This document shows positions 44,197 through 52,921 of a stretch of DNA of 64,000 nt, one piece after another. Under the pieces are notes generated by a model. It searched no databases and was not told the DNA's origin. It worked only from the letters and a program-made list of their open reading frames with translations. Numbering within the stretch: the first letter of the stretch is position 1; each line of letters starts with the position of its first letter. Both the position numbers and the translations under genes were made by a program. The DNA comes from Gracilaria gracilis (Eukaryota > Rhodophyta > Florideophyceae > Gracilariales > Gracilariaceae), in assembly GCA_030374805.1 (NCBI GenBank), contig JARGSG010000011.1, positions 248,001-312,000 of the forward strand, written 5' to 3'.

Positions 44197-44676
44197 ATGC
44201 CAAAGGATGGCTCAAAAAGTTCCAAACCTCGTCAACCAACCTCGCCAACTCGCAGCAAGCACTCACACCATTCTAAATCACATAAACAGAAAACCCCAGC
44301 AACTTCGCAAAGAGCACCCCCAAGTCCCCCTCCTTCTACCGAGAAAGTTCGCGATGCTGCGCCGGCTGACTTGGAGCGTGGTCGCGATTATGAACGCGAC
44401 TCTCCTGCCATAATCTTTTTAGCTGGCTTAGCTGGATTCTTAATTGGCTTGCTCCTAGGTCTTCTCATTGCGTTGGTTGTCAGTATTTTTGTATGTTGTT
44501 GTTTCTATGACATGCGTGGTTGGTGGAGAGATCGAAAGAAGCGTGCTTTCCTTATTGGCTTCGTACTTGGGATCTTGGTTGCTATTGTGATTGTGCTGAT
44601 TGTAGTTCTTGCTCTCAATGTTCGTGATGATAACGATGTGCTTACTTTTCCTCCTGGAAGCATTGTACTCACTTAG
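44197..44676 (+). CDS. Small two-transmembrane protein, unidentified
   Basis: The protein has 159 residues from ATG 44197. The first 60 are polar, basic and Ser/Pro/His-rich. Then follow two glycine-zipper-like hydrophobic segments, about residues 72-102 (FLAGLAGFLIGLLLGLLIAL, then VVSIFVCCC) and 118-142 (FLIGFVLGILVAIVIVLIVV), joined by a short loop with WWRDRKKR. The C-terminus is short. The GxxxG spacing suggests helix packing or oligomerisation. I recognise no family. Composition, ATG and topology make a real gene likely. It lies alone in a retroelement-rich stretch. Confidence 0.6.
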   Translation: MPKDGSKSSKPRQPTSPTRSKHSHHSKSHKQKTPATSQRAPPSPPPSTEKVRDAAPADLERGRDYERDSPAIIFLAGLAGFLIGLLLGLLIALVVSIFVCCCFYDMRGWWRDRKKRAFLIGFVLGILVAIVIVLIVVLALNVRDDNDVLTFPPGSIVLT

Positions 44677-45198
44677 GTTAGAGTCATGTACATCTTCAAT
44701 GTCGCCATCTTTATCACCAATGATGCACAGTCTTGCCTATTTACCTTTCTATTTGTCGAAGACAGCCCTTTACTCGTTATTTTTGCGGAGAGCAAAGGCC
44801 TTTGTTTGCAGTGGAACACACCATGTGTGCTTGTGTACCTCAATGGAGTCGTCTCGCTTTTGGGTCTTCTTCCTATGACAGCAACGCCACCTTCACATAA
44901 TGTGTTCAACCTTATCAGCCATCCCATCTCCATGCCATATCCCTTTTACTTTGTTGCTGGCAGTATCTATAGCATGCTCAATTAATCGCAAACACGGTGC
45001 TGGTGAACACTCTAACCAGCAAAGAACCTTTAAACAAATGTGTGTACAAATAAACTGTGAATGACCATAGCGTTGGGTCACACTTCCTGACCAGAATCAT
45101 CGCTTGGCAGCATTCTCCTGAGCCAAGTTTCTTGTGCGGATCATCCTAATGTTTTCTCGTTACCTTCGAGTTACGAAGGGTAACGCTAGTCACTTGAT
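44677..45198. other. Intergenic stretch before LINE copy D
   Basis: About 520 bp downstream of the two-TM protein gene with no supported feature. Confidence 0.35.
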
Positions 45199-45476
45199 CT
45201 CTTCTTCTTCTTCTTCTTTAATTGGATAAAGTGTTCTAATTCCCAACACAACGGAGATCTATCTTACAGATATTTCTCCCTCTTCAGAAAGGCCAGAATC
45301 TTTTTTGGTGCTTCCAGAATGAGCTTTTGAAGAGACTTTTCTTGGCTGCGTATGCGACCGCAGAAGATCTGTCGTCGACTTACGTTTGTCAACGGGCACC
45401 GTAGCAGAACATCACTTGATCTCATTTCGTCGTACCTGTAGATACAGGGTATAAGACATCGACGGTAACTTACCAA
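45199..45476 (-). mobile_element. LINE 3' end, copy D (5'-truncated)
   Basis: Its minus-strand frame ends KKILAFLKREKYL, matching copies A and E, after a degraded VLLRCPLTNVSRR (the HVLFRCP region). The 3' part has GTGTT/AACAC (plus 45228-45232 and 45242-45246) around GGGAATTAG, and a tail of five GAA units (plus 45199-45215). Confidence 0.7.
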
Positions 45477-45828
45477 AAGGGAACAGAACTGTAGTTTTCT
45501 GTCTGTCTATCGTTGCTGACTTCACCTTGCATTTGCAGACATTTGCTATGCCACGTGTGGAGCACGAGAACAAGATCTGGAAAACGGAGCGTGCAAAGTT
45601 TGCAAACAGGTGTCTGTAAAGTTACCGAAGGAATCTCAGGCGAACGGATGGGACGCCCATCCTTTTCACGTTGGCATCGCTTTGGGTTCCTGCTCCCCAG
45701 AAGAAGTTCTTCGGCTTTTCTGCTCGTTCTCTTTTGCCGTGGTGCTTGAATACAATTCTTTTCCGTAGTCTTGTTATTCATGAAGTCTAAAGGTAATTCA
45801 TTGTAACTAGCTTTCCGGCCCGAAAACA
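45477..45828. other. Upstream region of the MiaB-like gene
   Basis: About 350 bp. No gene is visible. A minus-strand frame across 45470-45904 overlaps the real start of the next gene and is a shadow. Confidence 0.35.
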
Positions 45829-47859
45829 ATGAATTCCAAAACGGCTTTTGCTTCTCCACTCCCTCTCCTGTCCTTTCTTGGTGGTCTACATGCTTCACTG
45901 CCATCGGAGTTCAACTGCTCAAGTTGCGTTAGTCATAACGCGATTCGAAGTGATGTTCATAGATTGGCTTCAATTGTTGCAGTATCGACGCCATCACCCG
46001 CTAACAACTCTCCAACGTCTTCTGTGAGGGAAGCGCAACGTGCTGCAAAGCCTCTTGTTCCATTGGAGTCTCCAACGCAGCGTTTCTACGACTTTTCGAA
46101 CCACACCGTAGAAGCCGTTCGAATTACTCATTGTCAAGTGGTTTCAGATCAAATGGCGGACTTTATTGTAGACAGTGTTCGGTCCAAACGATCTACTCTT
46201 GCAGAGCTTGCGACTCTCCTTTCCATATGTGACCAAACTCGCACTTCGGCAGGGGACACAGGCTGGATATTTCTACCGGCTGCGATGAAACCAACGATTT
46301 CAAACCAGAGTCCAACAAACCATTCTACATACATCAGTGATGAACTGCTCGAGAAAGCTATACAATCGCGTCCTGGTAGTCTTCAGAGGACCAAGCTTTC
46401 TTACGGCTGGGAGATATTCACGGTCACCGATGTTCGACACTCTGTAAATGCAACATTCTTGGGAGCAACACGTGAAAAAGGGTTCTCCGTGAACCCCAAC
46501 ATGCGACGAACGTCAAAGAAGAAGCCAATTATTATTCCAAAGTCGTTCTTTATTCAAACCTTTGGCTGTCAGATGAACGACAGTGACAGTGAAAGAATGG
46601 CGGCAGAACTGGAAGACGAAGGTTATCATCAGGTAGACGATCCGAACAAATCCGCTTTTTACTTGTTGAACACGTGCGCCTTGCGAGATCATGCGCAACA
46701 AAAGGTTTACTCCTACCTTGGTCCCCACGCGCAGAGAAAATGGGACGCTCCGCAGGATGTGACGCTCATTGTCACAGGGTGTGTTGCGCAACAAGAAGGA
46801 GAAGCACTGCTTTCTCGAGTTCCAGAGATAGATATCGTAATGGGACCCCAGTACGCGAATCGTCTCGCAGACGTGATCAACCTTTATCGCATGAGCAAAA
46901 CACAGGTCGTCGCTGTAGATCCAATTCATATTCACGAGGACATCTCTAAGCCCAAGCGCTCCTCGAAGCTCACAGCCTGGGTCAATGTAATATATGGCTG
47001 CAATGAACGATGTACATACTGCGTTGTTCCCAACACAAGAGGTCTGGAACAGTCACGTCCAATGTCAAGCATTCGAAAAGAGATGGAAGCTCTCGCTGCG
47101 GAAGGATACCGTGAAGTTGTTCTTCTCGGGCAAAACGTTGACGCATATGGTCGAGATCTATCCCCAAAAGTGACGTTTTCTGAGTTGTTGCGATACGTGC
47201 ATGATGTGGACGGTATTGAGCGAATACGTTTCACAACAGGTCATCCACGATACATATCTGGAAACCTAATCGATACCGTGTATGAGCTTCCAAAGGTTAT
47301 GGAACACTTCCACATACCACCTCAGTCTGGAGATTCATCAGTCCTTAAGGCCATGAAGAGAGGATACAACCGTGAACGATATATTCAGATCGTTCGAAGA
47401 ATCAGAGACAAAATGCCAGATGCGTCAGTTTGCGCTGATATGATTGTCGGGTTTCCAGGAGAGACGGAAGAGGCTTTTCAGAACTCCGTTACTCTTGCTG
47501 ATGAAATCGTTTTCGATTCAAACATGGTGAGAGCGTATTCCGCACGACCGAATACAAGTGCTGCGTCTTTGCCCGGTCAAGTAAGCGAACAAGTCAAGAT
47601 GGAGCGGCTTTCGATCATGAATAAGAAGATGAAGCACCAAGCAGAACTACGAAGTCGTCGTTACTTAGGACGATGTGTTGAAGTTCTCGTTGATAGTTTG
47701 AATCCAAAGCGGGCAAACGAAGTGAGCGGCAGAGAAAGAACGAATCGTGTTGTGTTTTGCGAAGGGGGGCCTGAACTCATTGGCCGAATTATTGAAGTTA
47801 GAGTGCAGGAGGCATATCCGTTTAGCTTAAGAGGCACAATCACCCAAATCCTCAAATGA
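45829..47859 (+). CDS. MiaB/CDK5RAP1-like tRNA methylthiotransferase with N-terminal parvulin-like domain
   Basis: This radical-SAM enzyme adds a 2-methylthio group to N6-isopentenyladenosine 37 of tRNAs, normally in mitochondria or plastids. The 676 residues are longer than the family's usual 450-600. Residues 1-80 look like an organelle leader. Residues 97-205 resemble a parvulin/PpiC rotamase: RITHCQVV (strand with the His), LAELATLLSICDQ, SAGDTGWIFLP and a closing YGWEIFTVTDV in which the usual second His is Glu. The methylthiotransferase part follows: auxiliary cluster cysteines in FGCQMN (Cys247), NTCALR (Cys283) and TGCVAQ (Cys318), the radical-SAM triad CNERCTYC (391, 395, 398), HFHIPPQSGD, and a C-terminal TRAM domain. 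The start is ATG 45829. There is no intron. The enzyme assignment is certain; the parvulin-like domain is my reading of motif spacing. Confidence 0.93.
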   Translation: MNSKTAFASPLPLLSFLGGLHASLPSEFNCSSCVSHNAIRSDVHRLASIVAVSTPSPANNSPTSSVREAQRAAKPLVPLESPTQRFYDFSNHTVEAVRITHCQVVSDQMADFIVDSVRSKRSTLAELATLLSICDQTRTSAGDTGWIFLPAAMKPTISNQSPTNHSTYISDELLEKAIQSRPGSLQRTKLSYGWEIFTVTDVRHSVNATFLGATREKGFSVNPNMRRTSKKKPIIIPKSFFIQTFGCQMNDSDSERMAAELEDEGYHQVDDPNKSAFYLLNTCALRDHAQQKVYSYLGPHAQRKWDAPQDVTLIVTGCVAQQEGEALLSRVPEIDIVMGPQYANRLADVINLYRMSKTQVVAVDPIHIHEDISKPKRSSKLTAWVNVIYGCNERCTYCVVPNTRGLEQSRPMSSIRKEMEALAAEGYREVVLLGQNVDAYGRDLSPKVTFSELLRYVHDVDGIERIRFTTGHPRYISGNLIDTVYELPKVMEHFHIPPQSGDSSVLKAMKRGYNRERYIQIVRRIRDKMPDASVCADMIVGFPGETEEAFQNSVTLADEIVFDSNMVRAYSARPNTSAASLPGQVSEQVKMERLSIMNKKMKHQAELRSRRYLGRCVEVLVDSLNPKRANEVSGRERTNRVVFCEGGPELIGRIIEVRVQEAYPFSLRGTITQILK

Positions 47860-47945
47860 GGAACCTGCTGTAATAGAGCATGGATAAAACTAATTCAAAC
47901 TTCAAGGTTGGGCATCGATTGAGCTTATTTCGGTTGTTTGTAAAC

Positions 47946-48018
47946 ATTGCATAGGTCAAACATGAATACTTCCTACGTTTATATAATGTAGGAAGTATTC
48001 ATGTTTGACCTACGCAAT
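47946..48018. repeat. 31-bp inverted repeat (hairpin) between convergent genes
   Basis: Arms 47946-47976 and 47988-48018 are perfect reverse complements except for one position (47951/48013), separated by an 11-nt AT-rich loop (GTTTATATAAT). The arm core reads AGGTCAAACATGAATACTTC. It lies in the 182-bp space between the stop codons of the MiaB-like gene and the RBM28-like gene, so both transcripts could contain it. It may be a terminator/processing element, a small-RNA precursor or a tiny inverted-repeat element. Confidence 0.95.
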
Positions 48019-48041
48019 ATAGTCCAGCTGCTCGCCGCCAC

Positions 48042-50708
48042 CTAGGAGTCTTCAAACCATCTCACGGAGGGTCTCGTATTGTTCGCCTGAGGTTTGCTTT
48101 GAGATTCACTTCTACGTTTCTCCTGGACGTTCGTGAGCTTCTGTTTGTAAGCAGAAACCAGGCGATCAAAGTTTGCATCCTGGGTCGACTTTGATTTCTT
48201 TTTCTTGGACGCTTTCTTCTTCATGTCGTTGTCTTCGAGTGTCTGCTTTGACATCTTAGATCCAGTCTTTCCCAAACGGAGTTGAGCATCTGATCTTCCA
48301 GGTTTACCACGGTGTACTTGAGTATTGGTCACGGGTTCTTTGAAAGTCAAGTGCTTTTTCTTATGACGGAAGCGCCTTTCGGACCTTGATTGTGTGGTGA
48401 CTTCAACATCCTTTGAACCTTCAGATGAAGGGTCATCACTATTGTGCTTCTCAGGTTTCTCTACTGTCACATGTTTCGACTTCTTTCTCTTCGGGAGTTC
48501 TTCACCATCATTCTCCGTCTTCTTCCGCTTCCTTTCCTTCTGTTCCCTCCCCTTTTCCTTCTGTTCCCTCCCCTTCTCGCGAACTCGATCAAGAACTTGA
48601 ACTATGCGCTTATCCTCGACTGCGAATTCCACGATTAGACGGCGATTCTTCCATTGCTTTCGGAGAAGTTCCGCCCGTGCTTCATCAATACGTAGAGCTT
48701 TTGGCCTTTTCTTAATTAGCCATTCGATCATACGCGGGCTGTTATTTAAATGGAGCAAGGCCTGCATTGCGTGCTTGTGTTCTGAGAACTGTACAAATCC
48801 ATAGCCCTTCGATCTGCCATTCCTTTCCGAGTCACGTATTATAGTAAGATGAGTTACTTTCGGAAAGCTAAAGGCATAATCCCCTCCTTCTTCCCCCGTC
48901 TTCTCCTGTGCGCCGAGAATGAAAATCTGTTTCAGTGACTTCTCATCACATTCACGTGGTAAGTTTCGTACGGATAAACGCAGTTCAGAGATAAACGCAT
49001 TTGGATTTCTTTCCAGCTTCATCTGCTTTTCTTTCTCTGCTTTTGCACGTCTGGAAACATCGTCTGGCGAGAGTCTTTGAGCTTCTTTGGAGTCAGGAGC
49101 GATGTGTCCAACCCATGCAAGGCGAAGGTTCCTCGGATCAGAATCCTTGTTCTTTCGTGTGTGCAGTGGTGCCGTAGTCTTCAAGTCTTTTGCTTTCTCA
49201 CGGTCTACAGCCATTGAGAGGAGCAGTTTTCGGCCATGCAACACAAAATCGGTTGGCATCACTACGGATGGGTCTTTAGTTTCCCCGGGTTCTGACGCAG
49301 ATGACTGACCTACAGCTTCCTTTGCAGTTTTCTCATCTTTGAAAATTACGAATGCCGTTCCCCTCGGTCGTCCAGTTACAGGATCCTTGACAACCAATGC
49401 CCTTTGAACGTTACCAAACCTTTTCTCCATTGCCTCTCGAAGCTCAGGAACCGATGTCTCGAAAAGAAGGTTTCTGATGAACACAGTTCTATGCAGCTCC
49501 CCTTCTGCGTCCTTTGTCACTCTTTGTCTCGACTTCTGGTTAGTTGGACCACGTTCTTCTTGGTAATTTCCTTTCTTGGTCTCCTTCAGACCCAACTGTT
49601 CCGGATTCTCATTCACAAGTCCAGTTTTAGGGCTTCCTTTCTCTCTTTTCTCATTCTCCCGAGATTCTTCTTCAGCAGCCTTGTCAGCCTCATCGGCTTC
49701 GTTCCCTGGTTCTTGATCAAAGTTTTGGGCCATGTATTGAGATTTACTCACTGCCATATCCACTGCAATTACTCTTCCACCAATCTTCGTTCCATTCAGT
49801 TTCTTCACAGCAGTTTGAGCATGTACCACTAGGAAGTATTCTATGAAGGCATAACCAGCACAAAGCACATGGTTTGACTTGGACCTATCACCATCGTCCT
49901 CCGTATATGAATCGGAAATTGGCTTCGCAGATCTTCGTGTATCATGCCTTCGAAGTTCGCTCGAAGGAGCTAGGCGCAATGCCCGAATAGGGGCAATACT
50001 TTCAAATGCGGCGCGTAGCTGATGTTCATCAACTTTGAAGGGGAGGTTCCTCACAATAAGTTTCGTTCTTTGCCCTGCTTTCAAAGCCTCAATCACAGCG
50101 TCTATAGCACCTCCATGAGCACGGCAGGCGGCTTTTCCAGCATTTGACCACGAATCATACAAGCATCTTGCCTGTCTTCCATCTGAGGTGAGAACACAGG
50201 TCTGAAAACCAGATGCTTCCAGATGCGCTGCCACCGCTTCCTTAGCTTCTTCTTCTGTCAACATGTCTTCTGAAGACACCTTGCGGAGCAAAACTGTGCG
50301 CATTGGGACTGAACCGAATGCAGAGTTTTTCTTTTCTTTTCTCGGTTGGGCTGGTGCTTCTTTCGGCCCCTTGTCTTGATGCGTTCGGTCGTCTGGTCTG
50401 TCATTGCTACTTCGCAGTCTTTTTCGCGCAATGTCAAGAGATATCTTCCTCCCTTTCAGAATTGATTGACTAAGAACAGTTCGTGCTCGCTCTGCATCCT
50501 CTGCAAATGCGAACGTAACAAATCCATATCCTTTGCACAAAGATGAGCCTGGCGTGGTCACCAGAAAGGCGTGTCGTATGGGACCAATGCCCCCAAAATG
50601 AGATTCTAGATCCTCCTTCGTAGTAGACTCGTGAAGGTTTCTTACGAATAATGTCTTTCTGTCTTGAGATTCCTGTGCGCTCCTGTTCTTCTTCACACCC
50701 GACTTCAT
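48042..50708 (-). CDS. RBM28/Nop4-like nucleolar RNA-binding protein (four RRMs)
   Basis: Nop4/RBM28 is needed for 27S pre-rRNA processing and 60S subunit assembly. The 888 residues start at ATG 50708 (MKSGVKKNRS); a TTG lies upstream. Four RRM domains are visible: about residues 18-95 (KTLFVRNLHES, GYGFVTFAF), 211-322 (TKLIVRNLPFK, AGYAFIEYF, with an insert), 405-490 (RTVFIRNLLFE, GTAFVIFKD) and 572-665 (LRLSVRNLPRE, KGYGFVQFS). The linkers are Lys/Glu-rich. The C-terminal 200 residues are basic, with KEKGREQKEKGR-type repeats and KKASKKKKSK, typical of nucleolar proteins. Four RRMs with this spacing are specific to this family. It is divergent from CSN8 over 362 bp. Confidence 0.9.
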   Translation of the reverse strand: MKSGVKKNRSAQESQDRKTLFVRNLHESTTKEDLESHFGGIGPIRHAFLVTTPGSSLCKGYGFVTFAFAEDAERARTVLSQSILKGRKISLDIARKRLRSSNDRPDDRTHQDKGPKEAPAQPRKEKKNSAFGSVPMRTVLLRKVSSEDMLTEEEAKEAVAAHLEASGFQTCVLTSDGRQARCLYDSWSNAGKAACRAHGGAIDAVIEALKAGQRTKLIVRNLPFKVDEHQLRAAFESIAPIRALRLAPSSELRRHDTRRSAKPISDSYTEDDGDRSKSNHVLCAGYAFIEYFLVVHAQTAVKKLNGTKIGGRVIAVDMAVSKSQYMAQNFDQEPGNEADEADKAAEEESRENEKREKGSPKTGLVNENPEQLGLKETKKGNYQEERGPTNQKSRQRVTKDAEGELHRTVFIRNLLFETSVPELREAMEKRFGNVQRALVVKDPVTGRPRGTAFVIFKDEKTAKEAVGQSSASEPGETKDPSVVMPTDFVLHGRKLLLSMAVDREKAKDLKTTAPLHTRKNKDSDPRNLRLAWVGHIAPDSKEAQRLSPDDVSRRAKAEKEKQMKLERNPNAFISELRLSVRNLPRECDEKSLKQIFILGAQEKTGEEGGDYAFSFPKVTHLTIIRDSERNGRSKGYGFVQFSEHKHAMQALLHLNNSPRMIEWLIKKRPKALRIDEARAELLRKQWKNRRLIVEFAVEDKRIVQVLDRVREKGREQKEKGREQKERKRKKTENDGEELPKRKKSKHVTVEKPEKHNSDDPSSEGSKDVEVTTQSRSERRFRHKKKHLTFKEPVTNTQVHRGKPGRSDAQLRLGKTGSKMSKQTLEDNDMKKKASKKKKSKSTQDANFDRLVSAYKQKLTNVQEKRRSESQSKPQANNTRPSVRWFEDS

Positions 50709-51070
50709 CAAAATGCTGTGCTTCTCCAACAAGGGGAAAACACTGAATTGAAGCAGCTGAAGAGTTGTAGATAGCTACTTCTTGTTATTGCCGAGCGTTA
50801 CCGGACGACGACGAGTATACCAACGGGAAGGTTGCCGTTAGCTGGTTCTGGTTTGCCTACAAGAGTTGGATAAGATACCCTTGTAACAAAAAACAACAAT
50901 TTTAAGTTCATGGATTCCGGACCTCCGTCAGTTCAAGTTTTCTCTCATCATCGCCACGCAAAGTTGCATCATGAGAGTGCTCACTTCCACGACTACCAAA
51001 GATATATAACTTGTTTCTGCTAGGAATACCAGTTCATCAGCGGAGATATCAGCACTCTGTTCCCTTCCTC
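50709..51070. other. Divergent promoter region RBM28-like / CSN8
   Basis: 362 bp between two ATGs. GATATATAA at about 51001-51009 lies 62 bp ahead of the CSN8 ATG and is a candidate TATA element. No gene. Confidence 0.4.
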
Positions 51071-51658
51071 ATGTCGACAATCGCTGCGGCCGTAGAATCT
51101 TTGGATGCTGCACGAGTAGTTGAACTCTGCGAGGACGCCGAGTTGACCGCCGCGGAGAAGAACGACGTACACCCCTTTCCCGTTTTCCATCTTCTTGGTC
51201 TTTTGCTTCTGGAGGACCTGAACGAAGCTCGCTTTTTCTGGAAGCGCCTTCCCCCTTTGTGTCAAGAGAATACGGAAACCAAAGCCGCCTGGAATCTTGC
51301 TCAAGCTCTGTGGAAGCGCGACAACTGCGAGTTCTTTCAAGCTGCAGAATGGCCGCACTGGAGCAAAGAAGCTGTTCATGTAGTTAAAGAGCTAGTGCGA
51401 CGGAAGAGAGAGGCGGCTAAACTACTTGTGGAGCGAAGTTACTCTTGCATTTCTCTGCAGCGCGCTGAGGCATTACTGGGCCTTGACCAGCCTGCTTTGC
51501 GGCAACTATGTCAAGCAGAAGAATGGGTATTGGACGACGATTTCATTCTCATTAGTACGGTCAAAAACAATCATAAGATCCCTAATCACGCTGCCGTACA
51601 GCAAAGAGAACTACAGGTACTCACTGAACAATTAATCAAACTTCAGACTACGAGCTAG
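51071..51658 (+). CDS. CSN8: COP9 signalosome subunit 8 (CSN8)
   Basis: CSN8 is the smallest PCI-domain subunit of the COP9 signalosome, which removes NEDD8 from cullin-RING ligases. The 195 residues from ATG 51071 (TCATGTCG) are close to the usual 200-210; a TTG at 51011 begins the longer open frame but is not a likely start. Recognisable family segments are LLLLEDLNEARFFWKRLPP, WNLAQALWKRDNCEFFQA, the AAKLLVERSYSCISLQRAEALLGLD winged-helix part of the PCI domain, and a C-terminal helix. There is no intron. It is tail-to-tail with SNU13 at 145 bp. Related PSMD8 is longer, so CSN8 is the better choice. Confidence 0.85.
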   Translation: MSTIAAAVESLDAARVVELCEDAELTAAEKNDVHPFPVFHLLGLLLLEDLNEARFFWKRLPPLCQENTETKAAWNLAQALWKRDNCEFFQAAEWPHWSKEAVHVVKELVRRKREAAKLLVERSYSCISLQRAEALLGLDQPALRQLCQAEEWVLDDDFILISTVKNNHKIPNHAAVQQRELQVLTEQLIKLQTTS

Positions 51659-51803
51659 ACATGTCTTATAGAAGGGAACAGCATCTGATTACATCACCAC
51701 AGTCTTCACACCGGTAATTCCTTTTGTCAGCAGCGTGCTTGCCTATATCGGCGAAATCAGAAACAACAAGCGGGTAAACAGCAATTCTCAACTTCAGCAA
51801 CTT

Positions 51804-52280
51804 TTAGATCAATAACCTCTCAATCTCGTCTCTCAAGTTTCTCACCTGGGCCGAGATTGGGGATTCTTCATTCGTTAGGATCGAACAAGCGATGACAGGT
51901 CTAGGCACGCCACATGCTCGCCCTAAACTCACTTTTGACGGGACAAACACGTATGGCACGTTCTTGTCCTCGCAAAGCAAAGGCAAATGCAACAGAATCT
52001 CCAATGGCTCAGCATCACCGGCCATGACGATGAACTCTGACTGACCGCGGTTCAGTGTCTTGGTGGCTTCGTTGGCTCCTTTCTTCATTTGCCTGTAGTT
52101 GGCAGACTGTTGAACGAGGTCAAGAATCTTCACCGAAAGTTCCGCGTCAGCCATTGGCACAGCTTTGGGGTTAACTTCTTGCTTTAGTGGGTGAAATGAA
52201 ACATGTTAGTTTGTACATTCTTCACATTTGTTGAATCCTTGAAGGCATGTTGATGAACAAGCAATACTTACCTTAGTCAT
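51804..52280 (-). CDS. SNU13: SNU13/NHP2L1 (15.5K, L7Ae family), two exons
   Basis: SNU13 binds kink-turns in U4 snRNA and box C/D snoRNAs and nucleates their RNP assembly. Exon 2 (52181-51804) carries [12 protein letters not shown], the RNA-binding [44 protein letters not shown] and ALGRACG-like [14 protein letters not shown]. The start is supplied by a first exon of only nine bases, ATGACTAAG (52280-52272), followed by donor GTAAGT. The 90-bp intron (52271-52182) has a branch-point-like CTAAC and ends in CTAAAG. Spliced, the protein begins [12 protein letters not shown] and is 128 residues long, exactly the usual family length. This joins the reading frame in phase 0. An unspliced start at an internal ATG (52154) would lose conserved residues. 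Very secure. Confidence 0.94.
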
Positions 52281-52921
52281 GATGAGAGCTTCAAGAATAA
52301 CTTGTGTGTCACAGTTCAGTTCTGAACAAGATAGTCGAAAAGAACCGCGAAATGCGTCGTTGAGCAAACGTAGACTGTCTCGACGACACAGATGCGATAT
52401 CTACCGTGCCTATTTGAGGCACCACCTTTGTCGACGACGAGACGTGTTTGATGCTGGGTTCCAGGCAGAATCAAAAGCACTGTACGTGTAGTGTGTAGAG
52501 CTCTTCATATTAGATCCGCAATGAAGTTGGAAATTGGAAATTAAAAAGTTTCAAATTTCTGCTTAAGCTGGTGTTCCTGGCGTATGTAATGTGATGCTTC
52601 AATCCTTTCGTTCGTTCACCTATCTACGATGTTTATATAACATTTTGCTTGGTGCCGATTGAAGAAGTGCTGAATAGCTTTCACGTATTGGATACTGGAT
52701 GTACTTTAAGCTCCATTCGTATATTTGGGCTTAGGAGTGGAACGAATCGACATATTGAACTCTTCTTGCCTCGGCAGAACATCTGGCAGTTTGCAAGCAA
52801 CTAAAACGCGAGGGATCTGTGAACATTTTTTATCACTCAGGACATGGGGGCTCGGTCGCAATGACGACCAGCTCATTAAGATACGTGCAAGAAATAAATC
52901 AAAGGAACACCCCCCGGACCG
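52281..52921. other. Divergent promoter region SNU13 / AFG2
   Basis: About 640 bp between divergent genes with no supported gene. A short frame at about 52725-52925 overlaps the AFG2 start and is not convincing. Confidence 0.4.
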
